Below, in pieces: positions 35,977 through 44,161 of a DNA stretch of 64,000 bases (position 1 is its first letter; each line of letters starts with the position of its first letter). A model generated the notes under the pieces. That model was not told the DNA's origin and did not search any database. It saw nothing but the letters and a program-made list of their open reading frames with translations. Source of the stretch: Acidimicrobiales bacterium (lineage in GTDB: Bacteria; Actinomycetota; Acidimicrobiia; Acidimicrobiales; MedAcidi-G1); assembly GCA_016845305.1 (NCBI GenBank), contig JAERSW010000041.1, forward strand, positions 25,155 through 89,154, read 5' to 3'. The position numbers were made by a program, and so were the translations under genes.

Positions 35977-36825
35977 GTGACCGCCGTCCCTGCCCCCTCG
36001 CTCGACCACTACTCCAGCGAGCCCTTCTTCACCGAGGCCGACGGCCTGCTTGTCCCCGGCCCGCTCACCGGCGGCCCGTGGGACCCGACCATCCAGCACG
36101 GCGGCCCCGTCTCCGGGATCCTCGCCCACCTCGTCGAGACGCCGCCCACCCCGTCGCCCATGCGGACGGTGCGCCACACCGTCGACATGATGCGCGGCGT
36201 CCCGCTCACGCCGCTCCGCCCCGAGGTCGAGGTGCTGCGCTCCGGCCGTCGCATCCAGGTGGTGCGGGCCTCGCTGTTCGCCGGCCCCGACGTCACCCCG
36301 GACTCCGGCGGCGTCGAGGTGGCCCGGGCCACGTCGCTGCGCATGCGCGTCGCCGATGAGCCCAACCCCGTCGACGCCGAGAAGACCTTCCACCCCGAGG
36401 ACGAACCGCACCCCGTGCCCGACGAGCCGGTGCTGCTCACCATGACCGACGTCGGCATCCCCGCCTTCCTCACCGCTGTCGAGTTCCGCCGCTCCGGCGA
36501 GTACCGCGAGGGCGCCCCCGGCCTGGTCTGGCTGCGGATGCACAACGAGATGGTCGACGGCCGGCCCACCAGCGCCTTCACCCGGCTGGCCACGGTGGCC
36601 GACATGGCGTCGATGGCCGCCCAGTACCTCGAGGTCGAGGCGTGGACCACCATCAACGCCGACCTCACCGTCACCGCCTTCCGCGACCCGGTCGGCGACT
36701 GGATGGGCATCCGGGGCCTCCACAAGAACGACGGCGACGGCATCGGCCTGTCCGAGGCCGTCCTCTACGACCTCGACGGTCGGGTCGGCCGGGCCACCGC
36801 CTCGATCCTCATCGCTCCCCGCTGA
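35977..36825 (+). CDS. Thioesterase-family protein, TesB-like double hotdog
   Basis: 282 residues. HGGPVSGILAHLVE near residue 40 and VRHTVDMMRGVPLTPLRPEV are the hotdog-1 hallmarks; the second half has NADLTVTAFRDPVGDWMGIR and the terminal GRVGRATASILIAPR typical of acyl-CoA thioesterase II-like proteins. Probably hydrolyses an acyl-CoA; the substrate is unknown. GTG start 7 bases after the previous gene, likely cotranscribed. Confidence 0.82.
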   Translation: MTAVPAPSLDHYSSEPFFTEADGLLVPGPLTGGPWDPTIQHGGPVSGILAHLVETPPTPSPMRTVRHTVDMMRGVPLTPLRPEVEVLRSGRRIQVVRASLFAGPDVTPDSGGVEVARATSLRMRVADEPNPVDAEKTFHPEDEPHPVPDEPVLLTMTDVGIPAFLTAVEFRRSGEYREGAPGLVWLRMHNEMVDGRPTSAFTRLATVADMASMAAQYLEVEAWTTINADLTVTAFRDPVGDWMGIRGLHKNDGDGIGLSEAVLYDLDGRVGRATASILIAPR

Positions 36826-36856
36826 GAACCCCCACCCCGAGACGACAGGAGTCCCC

Positions 36857-37696
36857 GTGACCACCGACCAGCCCCTCGTGACCGAACCCGGCGACGGCCC
36901 CGCCCACCCGGTGCGGGTCGGCAGCATGCTGTACACCCTCGTCGACCCCGAGAAGGGCCACGAGGTCGCCTATAACCGGTGGTACGAGCGCGACCACTTC
37001 TACGGCGGCTGCATGACCGGCCCGTGGTGCATTGCCGGCAGCCGCTGGGTGGCCACCCGCGACCTCAAGGACCTGCGGTTCCCGGCCGACGGCAACTCGG
37101 TCAACGACCCGGTCGACAGGGGCTCGTACCTGGCCGTCTACTGGGTCGAGGACGGCCACCACGACGACCACTTCGCCTGGGGCGCCGACCAGGTGGTCAA
37201 GCTCTACATGGCCGGCCGCGGCTTCAACGAGCGCCGCCACGCCCACACCGTCCTGTACCTGCACCGCTCGAACCGGTACCGCGACGCCGACCCGGTGCCG
37301 GTCGACGTGGCCCTCGACCACGGCTACGCCGCCCTGGCGTCGGTCGTCGTCGAGCCCGCCGACGGTGCGACGGCCGACGACGTGGCCGCCTGGGTCGACG
37401 CCGAGGGCCTGCCCGCGCTGTTCGCCGAGGGCCCGGTCGCCTCGTGTGCCCAGTGGACGGCGGTGCCCCGCGACGACATGACCAGCAACGCCCCCATGGA
37501 CCTCGGCTCGCCGCCCATCGGGCCCGACGCCACCATGCAGCTGTTCTTCCTCGAGGACGACCCGCGGACCTGCTGGGACCGCTTCGTGGACTACGCCGGG
37601 CGCCTCGAGGCGTCGGGCGTGGGGCGGGTCACCTCCGCCGCGCCGTTCCTGCGCACCGTCGTCGGCACCGACCGGTACGCGGACGAGCTCTGGTAG
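36857..37696 (+). CDS. Hypothetical protein with dimeric alpha-beta barrel-like repeats
   Basis: 279 residues, not confidently recognised. Two halves each resemble ferredoxin-like dimeric barrels: MLYTLVDPEKGHEVAYNRWY with ERDHFYGG is the EthD/DABB style of strand, Trp-Tyr and acidic-His, and a second unit begins near YAALASVVVEP. No signal peptide. CAGGAG lies upstream of the GTG. It follows a thioesterase and a mycothiol-type protein and faces a luciferase-like oxidoreductase, so a role in degrading an organic compound is possible but unproven. Confidence 0.6.
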   Translation: MTTDQPLVTEPGDGPAHPVRVGSMLYTLVDPEKGHEVAYNRWYERDHFYGGCMTGPWCIAGSRWVATRDLKDLRFPADGNSVNDPVDRGSYLAVYWVEDGHHDDHFAWGADQVVKLYMAGRGFNERRHAHTVLYLHRSNRYRDADPVPVDVALDHGYAALASVVVEPADGATADDVAAWVDAEGLPALFAEGPVASCAQWTAVPRDDMTSNAPMDLGSPPIGPDATMQLFFLEDDPRTCWDRFVDYAGRLEASGVGRVTSAAPFLRTVVGTDRYADELW

Positions 37697-37701
37697 GCGA
37701 A

Positions 37702-37714
37702 CCCCCGGTGGGGG
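37702..37714. terminator. Short hairpin between convergent genes
   Basis: CCCCC (37702-37706), GGT, GGGGG (37710-37714): a 5-bp GC stem between convergent genes ending at 37696 and 37733. A weak candidate for bidirectional termination. Confidence 0.3.
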
Positions 37715-37732
37715 AAGGCCTGGGGAGGGCGC

Positions 37733-38665
37733 TCAGACCCCGTCGAGCGCTTCGACCACGGGGCCGAACTCGACCATGGCGTCCTCGTTGAGGCCGATGT
37801 AGGTCAGGCCCCACCGTTCCCGCCACGCCAGCAGCGTCTCCACGCACTGGCCGGTCGAGCCGACCAGGACGTGCGGTGACGCCAGGGCCGCCTCGGCGTC
37901 CAGTCCGAGGGCGGGGGCCATCAGCTCGGCCAGGCCCAGCGGGTCGTCGGTGATCTGCGCCATGTGGACCCGGGTCTGCAGCTCGATGTCGGCGAACCGC
38001 TCGCCGGCAGCGTCGCGGATCCAGCCCAGCTTCTCGTCGGTGGCCTCGACGGTGGCCGACGCGCCGGCCCGCTCGTCGATGACGCCGGCGGCCATGTTGG
38101 CGTTCACGCCGACGATGTCGGCCTCCCGGGCGGCCAGGGTCAGCATCTTCCGCCCGCCACCGGCCAGCAGGATCGGCGGGTGTGGCGACTGGATGCACGT
38201 GGGCTGCCCGTCGTGGCCGCGCACCGTGTAGTGCTCGCCGTCGAAGTCGAACGGGCCGTCGGCGAAGCACCGCTTCAGGATCTCGACCGACTCGGCCAGG
38301 CGGGCGATGCGGACCCCGGGGGAGTCCAGCGCGATGCCGGACTGGTCGTAGTCGGAGGTCTTCCAGCCGGCGCCCAGGCCCAGCTCGAGGCGCCCGTCCG
38401 ACAGCAGGTCCAGCGTGGCGGCCTGCTTGGCCAGGAACAGCGGATGGCGGAAGTCGTTGCCCAGCACCAGCGTGGTCAGGCGCAGGTCGCGGGTCGCCTC
38501 GGCGGTCACGGCCAGGGCGATCAGCGGGGCCATCTCGGCGTCGAGGTGGTCCGACACCGACAGCGCGGAGTAGCCGAGGTCCTCGGCCCGGCGGCCGAGC
38601 TCGCGCCACTCGGCGGCCGGTCGGGGCGCCGAGGCCTGGACGCTGAAGCGGAACGAGCGGGTCAT
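37733..38665 (-). CDS. LLM-class (luciferase-like) oxidoreductase, probably F420-dependent
   Basis: 310 residues, TIM-barrel. FRFSVQASAPRPAAEWRELG at the N-terminus and SDHLDAEMAPLIAL, LGNDFRHPLFLAKQAATLD, SDGRLELGLGAGWKTSDY and PILLAGGGRKML match the TIGR03621-type F420-dependent branch. The ATG at 38665 is chosen because TAGGGT lies 8 nt upstream; an upstream start at 38734 would add 23 non-conserved residues. Substrate unknown. Confidence 0.88.
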   Translation of the reverse strand: MTRSFRFSVQASAPRPAAEWRELGRRAEDLGYSALSVSDHLDAEMAPLIALAVTAEATRDLRLTTLVLGNDFRHPLFLAKQAATLDLLSDGRLELGLGAGWKTSDYDQSGIALDSPGVRIARLAESVEILKRCFADGPFDFDGEHYTVRGHDGQPTCIQSPHPPILLAGGGRKMLTLAAREADIVGVNANMAAGVIDERAGASATVEATDEKLGWIRDAAGERFADIELQTRVHMAQITDDPLGLAELMAPALGLDAEAALASPHVLVGSTGQCVETLLAWRERWGLTYIGLNEDAMVEFGPVVEALDGV

Positions 38666-38673
38666 GGCCGGCC

Positions 38674-38679
38674 ACCCTA
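38674..38679 (-). promoter_or_regulatory. -10 box for the luciferase-like gene
   Basis: Minus-strand TAGGGT followed by 8 nt and the ATG at 38665; leaderless arrangement. Confidence 0.45.
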
Positions 38680-38744
38680 CGACAGCACCGTGGACGGGGC
38701 CGAAGGCGGCGCGGACCGCCCCGGGGCCCGTCACGGCCCACCGG

Positions 38745-38750
38745 TAGGGT
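38745..38750 (+). promoter_or_regulatory. -10 box for the helicase gene
   Basis: TAGGGT followed by 7 nt and the ATG at 38758. This decides the start against a GTG at 38749 that lies inside the box. Confidence 0.5.
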
Positions 38751-38757
38751 GCCGCCG

Positions 38758-41238
38758 ATGACCCTGTTCGAGCCCGATCCCGTCGCCGCCCCGGCGGGGG
38801 TCCCGACCGGGGTCCCGACCGGGACGGGCGTGGCGCTCGACGACGGCCTCAACCCCGCCCAGGTCGACGCCGTGACCCACGTGGGTGGCCCGCTGCTGGT
38901 CGTGGCCGGCGCCGGCTCCGGCAAGACCCGGGTCCTGACCCGCCGCATCGCCCACCTGGTCGGCGAGCGGGGCGTGTCGCCGTTCGCCATCCTGGCCATC
39001 ACCTTCACCAACAAGGCCGCCGACGAGATGAAGCACCGGGTCGCCGACCTGGTCGGTCCGGTCGCCCACCGGATGTGGGTGTCGACGTTCCACTCGGCCT
39101 GCGTGCGCATCCTGCGGCGCGACGGCGAGCGCCTCGGCTTCCCGTCCCGGTTCAGCATCTACGACCAGGGCGACGCCGTGCGCCTCACCCGCTACGTCAT
39201 CCGCGACCTCAACCTCGACACGAAGCGCTTCCCCGACCGGTCGGTCCACGCCTCCATCTCGGCGGCCAAGAACGAGGGCCTGTCGGCCGAGCAGTACGTG
39301 GCCAAGGCGTTCGGCCCGTTCGAGCGCCACATCGGCGACGTCTTCACCGAGTACCAGGACCGCCTGCACAAGGCCGGCGCCATGGACTTCGACGACCTGC
39401 TCGGCAACGCCGTCCGCCTCCTACGGACCCATCCCGACGTGCTCGACCACTACCGCAACCGCTTCGAGCACGTCCTGGTCGACGAGTACCAGGACACCAA
39501 CGTCGTCCAGAACCAGCTGGTCCTGATGCTCACCGAGGAGCACGGCAACGTCTGCGTGGTCGGCGACGGCGACCAGTCGATCTACCGGTTCCGTGGTGCC
39601 GACCTCCGCAACATCGCCGAGTTCGAGCAGCGCTTCGTCGACCAGGCCGCCCGCCTCGGCCGACCCCAACTCGAGCCGACCGTCGTCGTCCTTGACCAGA
39701 ACTACCGGTCCACCCAGACCATCCTCGACGCCGCCAACGCCGTCATCGCCCGCAACGAGGGCCGCAAGCCCAAGGAGCTGTGGACCGACGCCGGCACCGG
39801 CGAGCCCATCACCCGCTTTCGGGCCGACGACGAACAGGACGAGGCCCGCTGGGTCGTCGGCCGCCTGAAGGCCCTGCACGCCGAGGGCCGGCCGTGGTCC
39901 GACCTGGCCGTCTTCTACCGGACCAACGCCCAGAGCCGCGCCGTCGAGGAGCAGCTGGTCACCCTCGGCGTGCCGTACCGGGTGGTCGGCGGCCTGCGCT
40001 TCTACGACCGCCGCGAGGTCCGCGACGCCATGGCGTACCTGAAGCTGGCCGCCAACCCGGCCGACGAGGTGGCCGCCAAGCGGGTGCTCAACGTGCCCAA
40101 GCGGGGCGTGGGCGACACGTCGGTGGCCCGGGTCGACGCCTTCGCCGCCACCGAGGGCCTCACGTTCCTCGACGCGCTGCGCCGGGCCGACGAGGCCGGG
40201 GTGTCCGGTCGGGCCGCCACCGGCATCGCCGTGTTCCTCGACCTGGTCGACGCCCTGGCCGCCGGCGTCGACGACGGTCCGGCGACGGTGCTGGAGGTGG
40301 CGCTCGAACGGTCCGGCTACTTCGACGAGGTGCGGGCCGACCGCGACCACCAGGCCGAGGGCCGCCTCGAGAACCTCCACGAGCTGGTCGGCGTGGCCGC
40401 CGAGTTCGACGACGTCGACGACTTCCTCGAACGCGTCGGCCTCGTCGCTGACACCGACGACATTCCTCCGAGTGGGCCCCCGAGTGGGCCCGACGGAGAC
40501 GGGGCCGGGGAGGGGAACGGTGCCGGCGCCGACGAGGACCGGGGCCAGGTGGTGCTCATGACCATGCACGCCGCCAAGGGCCTCGAGTACCCGGTGGTGT
40601 GCATCGTCGGCATGGAGGATGGCGTGTTCCCCCACGTCCGCGCCCTCGGCGACCCCGTCGAGCTCGAGGAGGAGCGCCGCCTCGCCTACGTGGGCCTCAC
40701 CCGGGCCCGCGAGCGCCTGCTGCTCAGCCACGCCTGGAGCCGCCTGCTCCACGGCCAGACCCAGTACAACCCGCCCAGCCGGTTCCTCGACGAGATCCCG
40801 TCGGAGTTGATCGTCGACGCGGAGGGCACCCGCCGGACCAACCGCCGCCGCGACGACTCGTGGTTCGGTGGGGGCGGGTCCCGGTCGTCGGACCGCTGGG
40901 ACTCGTCGCCTCGGACCGGTCGGACCGACTGGCTGGACGGCCCCTCGCGCACCAGCCGGTCCGACGTGCACGACGACGGCGAGCCGGCGGGCCGCGTCTT
41001 CGGCGGTGGCGGGGAGCGCGAGCGGTCCCGGAAGCCCGCCGAGTCGGCGGACGGGCCCGGCGCCCACACCCTCGGCCTGAAGGCCGGCGACGACGTTGTC
41101 CATCGGGCCTGGGGCGACGGCGTGGTCCTGTCGGTCCACGGCGACGGCGACCGGGCCGAGGCGGTGGTGCGCTTCGCCACCAAGGGCGAGAAGCGCCTCC
41201 TCCTGGCCTGGGCACCCCTCACGCGGCCCGAGTCCTGA
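38758..41238 (+). CDS. uvrD: UvrD/PcrA-type superfamily 1A DNA helicase
   Basis: 826 residues. Q-motif GLNPAQVDAV, Walker A VVAGAGSGKTRVLTRRI (about 48-64), Ia AITFTNKAADEM, Walker B VLVDEYQDTN, III GDGDQSIYRFRGAD, IV DQNYRST, V MTMHAAKGLEYPVVCIVGME and VI YVGLTRARERL. A 3'-5' helicase for nucleotide excision and mismatch repair and removal of RecA. The first 25 residues hold a GVPT repeat, and a Gly/Pro/Asp-rich insert (about 570-600) lies before motif V. The C-terminal VVHRAWGDGVVLSV is the PcrA RNA polymerase-interacting tudor-like domain. Confidence 0.95.
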   Translation: MTLFEPDPVAAPAGVPTGVPTGTGVALDDGLNPAQVDAVTHVGGPLLVVAGAGSGKTRVLTRRIAHLVGERGVSPFAILAITFTNKAADEMKHRVADLVGPVAHRMWVSTFHSACVRILRRDGERLGFPSRFSIYDQGDAVRLTRYVIRDLNLDTKRFPDRSVHASISAAKNEGLSAEQYVAKAFGPFERHIGDVFTEYQDRLHKAGAMDFDDLLGNAVRLLRTHPDVLDHYRNRFEHVLVDEYQDTNVVQNQLVLMLTEEHGNVCVVGDGDQSIYRFRGADLRNIAEFEQRFVDQAARLGRPQLEPTVVVLDQNYRSTQTILDAANAVIARNEGRKPKELWTDAGTGEPITRFRADDEQDEARWVVGRLKALHAEGRPWSDLAVFYRTNAQSRAVEEQLVTLGVPYRVVGGLRFYDRREVRDAMAYLKLAANPADEVAAKRVLNVPKRGVGDTSVARVDAFAATEGLTFLDALRRADEAGVSGRAATGIAVFLDLVDALAAGVDDGPATVLEVALERSGYFDEVRADRDHQAEGRLENLHELVGVAAEFDDVDDFLERVGLVADTDDIPPSGPPSGPDGDGAGEGNGAGADEDRGQVVLMTMHAAKGLEYPVVCIVGMEDGVFPHVRALGDPVELEEERRLAYVGLTRARERLLLSHAWSRLLHGQTQYNPPSRFLDEIPSELIVDAEGTRRTNRRRDDSWFGGGGSRSSDRWDSSPRTGRTDWLDGPSRTSRSDVHDDGEPAGRVFGGGGERERSRKPAESADGPGAHTLGLKAGDDVVHRAWGDGVVLSVHGDGDRAEAVVRFATKGEKRLLLAWAPLTRPES

Positions 41239-41252
41239 TCCGCCGAGGCCGT

Positions 41253-41258
41253 TACGCT
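41253..41258 (+). promoter_or_regulatory. Candidate tRNA-Thr -10 box
   Basis: TACGCT 28 bases before the mature tRNA 5' end, consistent with a start near 41265 and a short leader removed by RNase P. Confidence 0.4.
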
Positions 41259-41286
41259 TCCCCGGTGGCCGACCCCGTCGGCCGGC

Positions 41287-41359
41287 GCCCGTGTAGCTCA
41301 GTCGGCAGAGCGATTCACTCGTAATGAATAGGTCCGGGGTTCGATTCCCCGCGCGGGCT
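41287..41359 (+). tRNA. tRNA-Thr (anticodon CGT)
   Basis: 73 nt cloverleaf. Acceptor GCCCGTG pairs with CGCGGGC (41352-41358, one U-G). D-stem GCTC/GAGC; anticodon stem ATTCA/TGAAT (41313-41317, 41325-41329) with loop CTCGTAA, anticodon CGT at 41320-41322, reading ACG; T-arm CGGGG-TTCGATT-CCCCG. The 3' CCA is not encoded. The anticodon arm is the same as in known actinobacterial tRNA-Thr(CGT). Confidence 0.96.
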
Positions 41360-41373
41360 CGACGAGAACCGAT

Positions 41374-41404
41374 CCACCCGTCCGGCGGTGCCGGGGCCGG
41401 GTGG
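41374..41404 (+). terminator. Hairpin after tRNA-Thr
   Basis: CCACCCG (41374-41380) pairs with CGGGTGG (41398-41404), enclosing CCGGC-GGT-GCCGG. A strong two-part stem 15 bases after the tRNA; no T-run. Confidence 0.5.
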
Positions 41405-41413
41405 CCGACCCCC

Positions 41414-41419
41414 TAGGAT
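41414..41419 (+). promoter_or_regulatory. -10 box for leaderless small membrane protein gene
   Basis: TAGGAT followed by 7 nt and the ATG at 41427; heads the unit with the metalloprotease and tilS. Confidence 0.5.
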
Positions 41420-41426
41420 CCACCCC

Positions 41427-41561
41427 ATGAACGTGCTCGCAGGCGTGATCTGGCACTACTGGCTCGCCGTGCCGCTGGTCGGCGGCGGCGTCGTCCTCAC
41501 CGTGGCGACCCTCGTCGGCTACTTCCAGAAGGTCTCCTCGACCCGCTACCCCAAGCGCTGA
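41427..41561 (+). CDS. Small single-pass membrane protein (44 residues)
   Basis: 44 residues: start MNVLAGVIWHYWLAVPLVGG, one hydrophobic span (about 5-33), then a basic tail GYFQKVSSTRYPKR. Topology by the positive-inside rule puts the C-terminus in the cytoplasm. The leaderless TAnnnT-N7-ATG start and the CTGA overlap with the next gene support it as real. Function is unrecognised; its coupling suggests a partner of the downstream metalloprotease. Confidence 0.7.
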   Translation: MNVLAGVIWHYWLAVPLVGGGVVLTVATLVGYFQKVSSTRYPKR

Positions 41562-42643
41562 GCACCTCGACCGCTCCGGCGGCCGCCTCGTTCGTCGACT
41601 GGGAGCTGGCCGAGAAGGTTGCCGTCCGGGTCGCCGATCGGGCACCCTTCGGCGGCGCACACCACCTCGACGGCCTGACCGCCGAGTTCGACGAGCACAC
41701 GGCCCGCGCCGAGGACCTCGTCGCCGCCACCACCGGCCTCCGCTCGCTGTCCGGCGACGCCCGGGCCCGGGTGGTGACCCGCCCCGACTGGATCCGGGCC
41801 AACCTGGCCTCCCTGCAGCGCCTGCTGCGCCCCCTGTTCGAGCGCATCGCCGACGACCCCGAGCGGGAGGCGTCGGCCACCACGGCCCGGATCGGCGCCC
41901 TCGAACTGGGCGCCGTGCTGGGCTGGATGTCCACCCGGGTGCTCGGCCAGTACGACCTGCTGGTGCTGGAGGACGAGGCCGCCGAGGACCAGGACCTCGT
42001 GTACTACGTCGGCCCCAACCTGGTGGCCCTGGAGCGCCGCTACGCCTTCCCCCGCCACGACTTCCGCCTGTGGCTGGCCCTCCACGAGGTCACCCACCGG
42101 GCCCAGTTCATGGGCGTCCCGTGGATGCGGGGGCACTACCTCGGGCTCGTCACCTCGCTGCTCGACGGCGCCGAACCCGAGGCCTTCGACCTGGTGTCGT
42201 CGCTGAAGGGCCTGGTGGAGAAGCGCCGGTCGGGGAGCAGTGACGATGACGCGGCGGCCGGCTCGGGCGTGCTGGGGGCCATCTCGACGCCCGAGCAGCA
42301 GGAGTCCCTCGACCGCATCGCCGGGCTGATGAGCCTGCTGGAGGGCCACGGGGACGTGACCATGGGTCGGGCCGGCGAGGGCATCGTCCACGGAGCCGAC
42401 CGGATGGCCCGGGTCATGGCCGACCGGCGCCGCAACGCCTCCGGCGTCACGAAGCTGTTCCAGAAGCTGGTCGGCCTCGAGGCCAAGCTGGCCCAGTACG
42501 CGCAGGGCGAGGCGTTCATCGCCGCGGTCGAGGGCCACGGCGGCACCGCCCTGCTGGACCGGGTCTGGGAGGACCCGGCCCACCTGCCCGACCTGGGCGA
42601 GATCCGCGAGCCCGACCGGTGGATCGCCCGGATGGCCGCCTGA
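41558..42643 (+). CDS. Zinc-dependent metalloprotease, TIGR03624/F420-biosynthesis-associated family (apparent CTG start)
   Basis: 361 residues if it starts at the CTG (41558) overlapping the TGA of the small membrane gene. FVDWELAEKVAVRVADR (residues 12-28) is the family's conserved N-terminus, but no ATG, GTG or TTG lies in frame before residue 72 or in the preceding 130 bases. RPDWIRANLASL, YYVGPNLVALE and the zinc site LALHEVTHRAQF (HEVTH at 176-180) follow, with EGHGDVTM near the C-terminus. Family members are annotated as F420-associated putative hydrolases of unknown substrate; they often neighbour tilS-hpt, as here. Confidence 0.88.
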   Translation: MSTSTAPAAASFVDWELAEKVAVRVADRAPFGGAHHLDGLTAEFDEHTARAEDLVAATTGLRSLSGDARARVVTRPDWIRANLASLQRLLRPLFERIADDPEREASATTARIGALELGAVLGWMSTRVLGQYDLLVLEDEAAEDQDLVYYVGPNLVALERRYAFPRHDFRLWLALHEVTHRAQFMGVPWMRGHYLGLVTSLLDGAEPEAFDLVSSLKGLVEKRRSGSSDDDAAAGSGVLGAISTPEQQESLDRIAGLMSLLEGHGDVTMGRAGEGIVHGADRMARVMADRRRNASGVTKLFQKLVGLEAKLAQYAQGEAFIAAVEGHGGTALLDRVWEDPAHLPDLGEIREPDRWIARMAA

Positions 42644-42651
42644 CCCGACCG

Positions 42652-43560
42652 GTGGCTGCTCCGTCGGAGGACCCGCCCCGAGAGGCGCCCCCGGACCCGG
42701 TGGCGGCGCTGCTGGACCGCTGTGCCTTTCCACCCCCCGGCACCGCCGTGGACTGTGCCGTGTCCGGCGGCCCCGACTCGACCGCCCTGCTGGTGCTGGC
42801 CGTCGCCGCCGGGCTCGACGTCACCGCCTGGCACGTCGACCACGGCCTGCGTCCCGGCTCGGCCGACGAGGGCCTGCTGGTGGCCCGCACCGCCGGCGGC
42901 ATCGGCGCTACGACGATGCGCGTCGAGGCCCCGATCGACGACGGCCCCGGCCTCGAGGAGCGGGCCCGCGACGCCCGCCGGGCGGTCCTTCCCACCGGCG
43001 TCCTGACCGGCCACACCGCCGACGACCAGGCCGAGACGGTGCTGTGGAACCTGCTGCGCGGCTCCGGCGTGCCGGGCGCGGCGGGCATCGGCGAGCCCCA
43101 CCGCCGCCCCCTGCTGGGCCTGCGCCGCGCCGAGACCCGGGGCCTGTGCGAGGACCTCGGCCTCGAGGTGGTCGACGACCCGCACAACGCCGAGGCCCGA
43201 TTCACCCGCAACCGGATCCGCCACGAGGTGCTGCCCCTGCTGGCCGACGTGGCCGGCCGTGACCCGGTCCCGCTGCTGGCCCGTCATGCCTCCCTGGCCG
43301 GCGAGGCCGTCGGCCTGCTCGACGCGCTGGCCGCCGACCTGGATCCGACCGACGTGGCCTCGGTGGCCGACGTGGGCGACGACCTGGTCCGTCTGGCCGT
43401 CCGCCGGTGGCTGGCCGACCACGACGACGGCCGCCCGCCGGACGCCGCCTCGGTCGACCGGGTGCTCGACGTGGTGCGCGGCCGGGCCGTGGCCACCGAG
43501 GTGGTCGGCGGCCACCGGGTGCGCCGGTCGGCGGGGCGCCTGTCCCACGACCGCCGCTAG
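42652..43560 (+). CDS. tilS: tRNA(Ile)-lysidine synthase
   Basis: 302 residues from a GTG 8 bases after the metalloprotease stop. PP-loop VSGGPDSTALLVLA, then WHVDHGLRPGS, TGHTADDQAETVLWNLLRGSG and FTRNRIRHEVLPLL. It adds lysine to C34 of the AUA-reading tRNA-Ile. This short form lacks the long C-terminal domains of E. coli TilS, as is usual for actinobacteria. Its TAG stop is part of the hpt -10 box. Confidence 0.94.
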   Translation: MAAPSEDPPREAPPDPVAALLDRCAFPPPGTAVDCAVSGGPDSTALLVLAVAAGLDVTAWHVDHGLRPGSADEGLLVARTAGGIGATTMRVEAPIDDGPGLEERARDARRAVLPTGVLTGHTADDQAETVLWNLLRGSGVPGAAGIGEPHRRPLLGLRRAETRGLCEDLGLEVVDDPHNAEARFTRNRIRHEVLPLLADVAGRDPVPLLARHASLAGEAVGLLDALAADLDPTDVASVADVGDDLVRLAVRRWLADHDDGRPPDAASVDRVLDVVRGRAVATEVVGGHRVRRSAGRLSHDRR

Positions 43561-43563
43561 GGT
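43558..43563 (+). promoter_or_regulatory. -10 box for hpt, overlapping the tilS stop
   Basis: TAGGGT uses the tilS TAG (43558-43560) as its first half and is followed by 7 nt and the hpt ATG (43571). Confidence 0.5.
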
Positions 43564-43570
43564 CGCGCCC

Positions 43571-44161
43571 ATGGCCAGCGACCCGTCCGCCGTGCCGGAG
43601 CCGTTGACCGTCGGCGGGTACACCGCCGGCGACGTGCTGGTCTCCGAGGCCGACCTGCAGGCCCGCATCACCGCCCTCGGCGGGGAGATCACCGCCGACT
43701 ACGCCGGGCGGGCGCCCCTGTTCGTCGGCGTCCTCAAGGGCGCCTTCATGTTCATGAGCGACCTGGCCCGGGCCGTCGACCTGCCCGTCGAGTTCGACTT
43801 CATGGCTGTGTCGTCCTACGGGCACTCCACCCGGTCGTCGGGCGTGGTGCGCATCGTCAAGGACCTCGACCTCGACATCTCGGGCCGCGATGTCGTCCTC
43901 GTCGAGGACATCATCGACAGCGGCCTGACGCTGAACTACCTGCGCCGCAACCTGCTGGCCCGCAACCCGGCCAGCCTCGAGGTGTGTGCCCTGCTGGTGC
44001 GCGAGAACCACGAGGTCGACGAGGCCATCCTCCGCTACGAGGGCTTCCGGGTCCCGGCCGACTTCCTGGTCGGCTACGGCCTCGACGTCGACGAGAAGTT
44101 CCGCAACCTGCCCGACATCCGCCTGGCCGGCCGGGCCGACGCGAACGGGACCGACGGGTGA
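43571..44161 (+). CDS. hpt: Hypoxanthine phosphoribosyltransferase
   Basis: 196 residues. PRPP loop [15 protein letters not shown], hood [19 protein letters not shown], and the purine-site [21 protein letters not shown]. Salvages hypoxanthine and guanine to IMP and GMP. Stop overlaps the folE GTG by 4 bases (GTGA). ftsH, which lies between hpt and folE in many actinobacteria, is absent here. Confidence 0.95.
   Translation: MASDPSAVPEPLTVGGYTAGDVLVSEADLQARITALGGEITADYAGRAPLFVGVLKGAFMFMSDLARAVDLPVEFDFMAVSSYGHSTRSSGVVRIVKDLDLDISGRDVVLVEDIIDSGLTLNYLRRNLLARNPASLEVCALLVRENHEVDEAILRYEGFRVPADFLVGYGLDVDEKFRNLPDIRLAGRADANGTDG

Noticed and set aside
38800..38830. GGGGTCCCGACC repeat at the start of the helicase gene as an upstream start or regulatory repeat
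   Set aside because: In frame and translated as a GVPT repeat in a variable, disordered N-terminus; no evidence for regulation.
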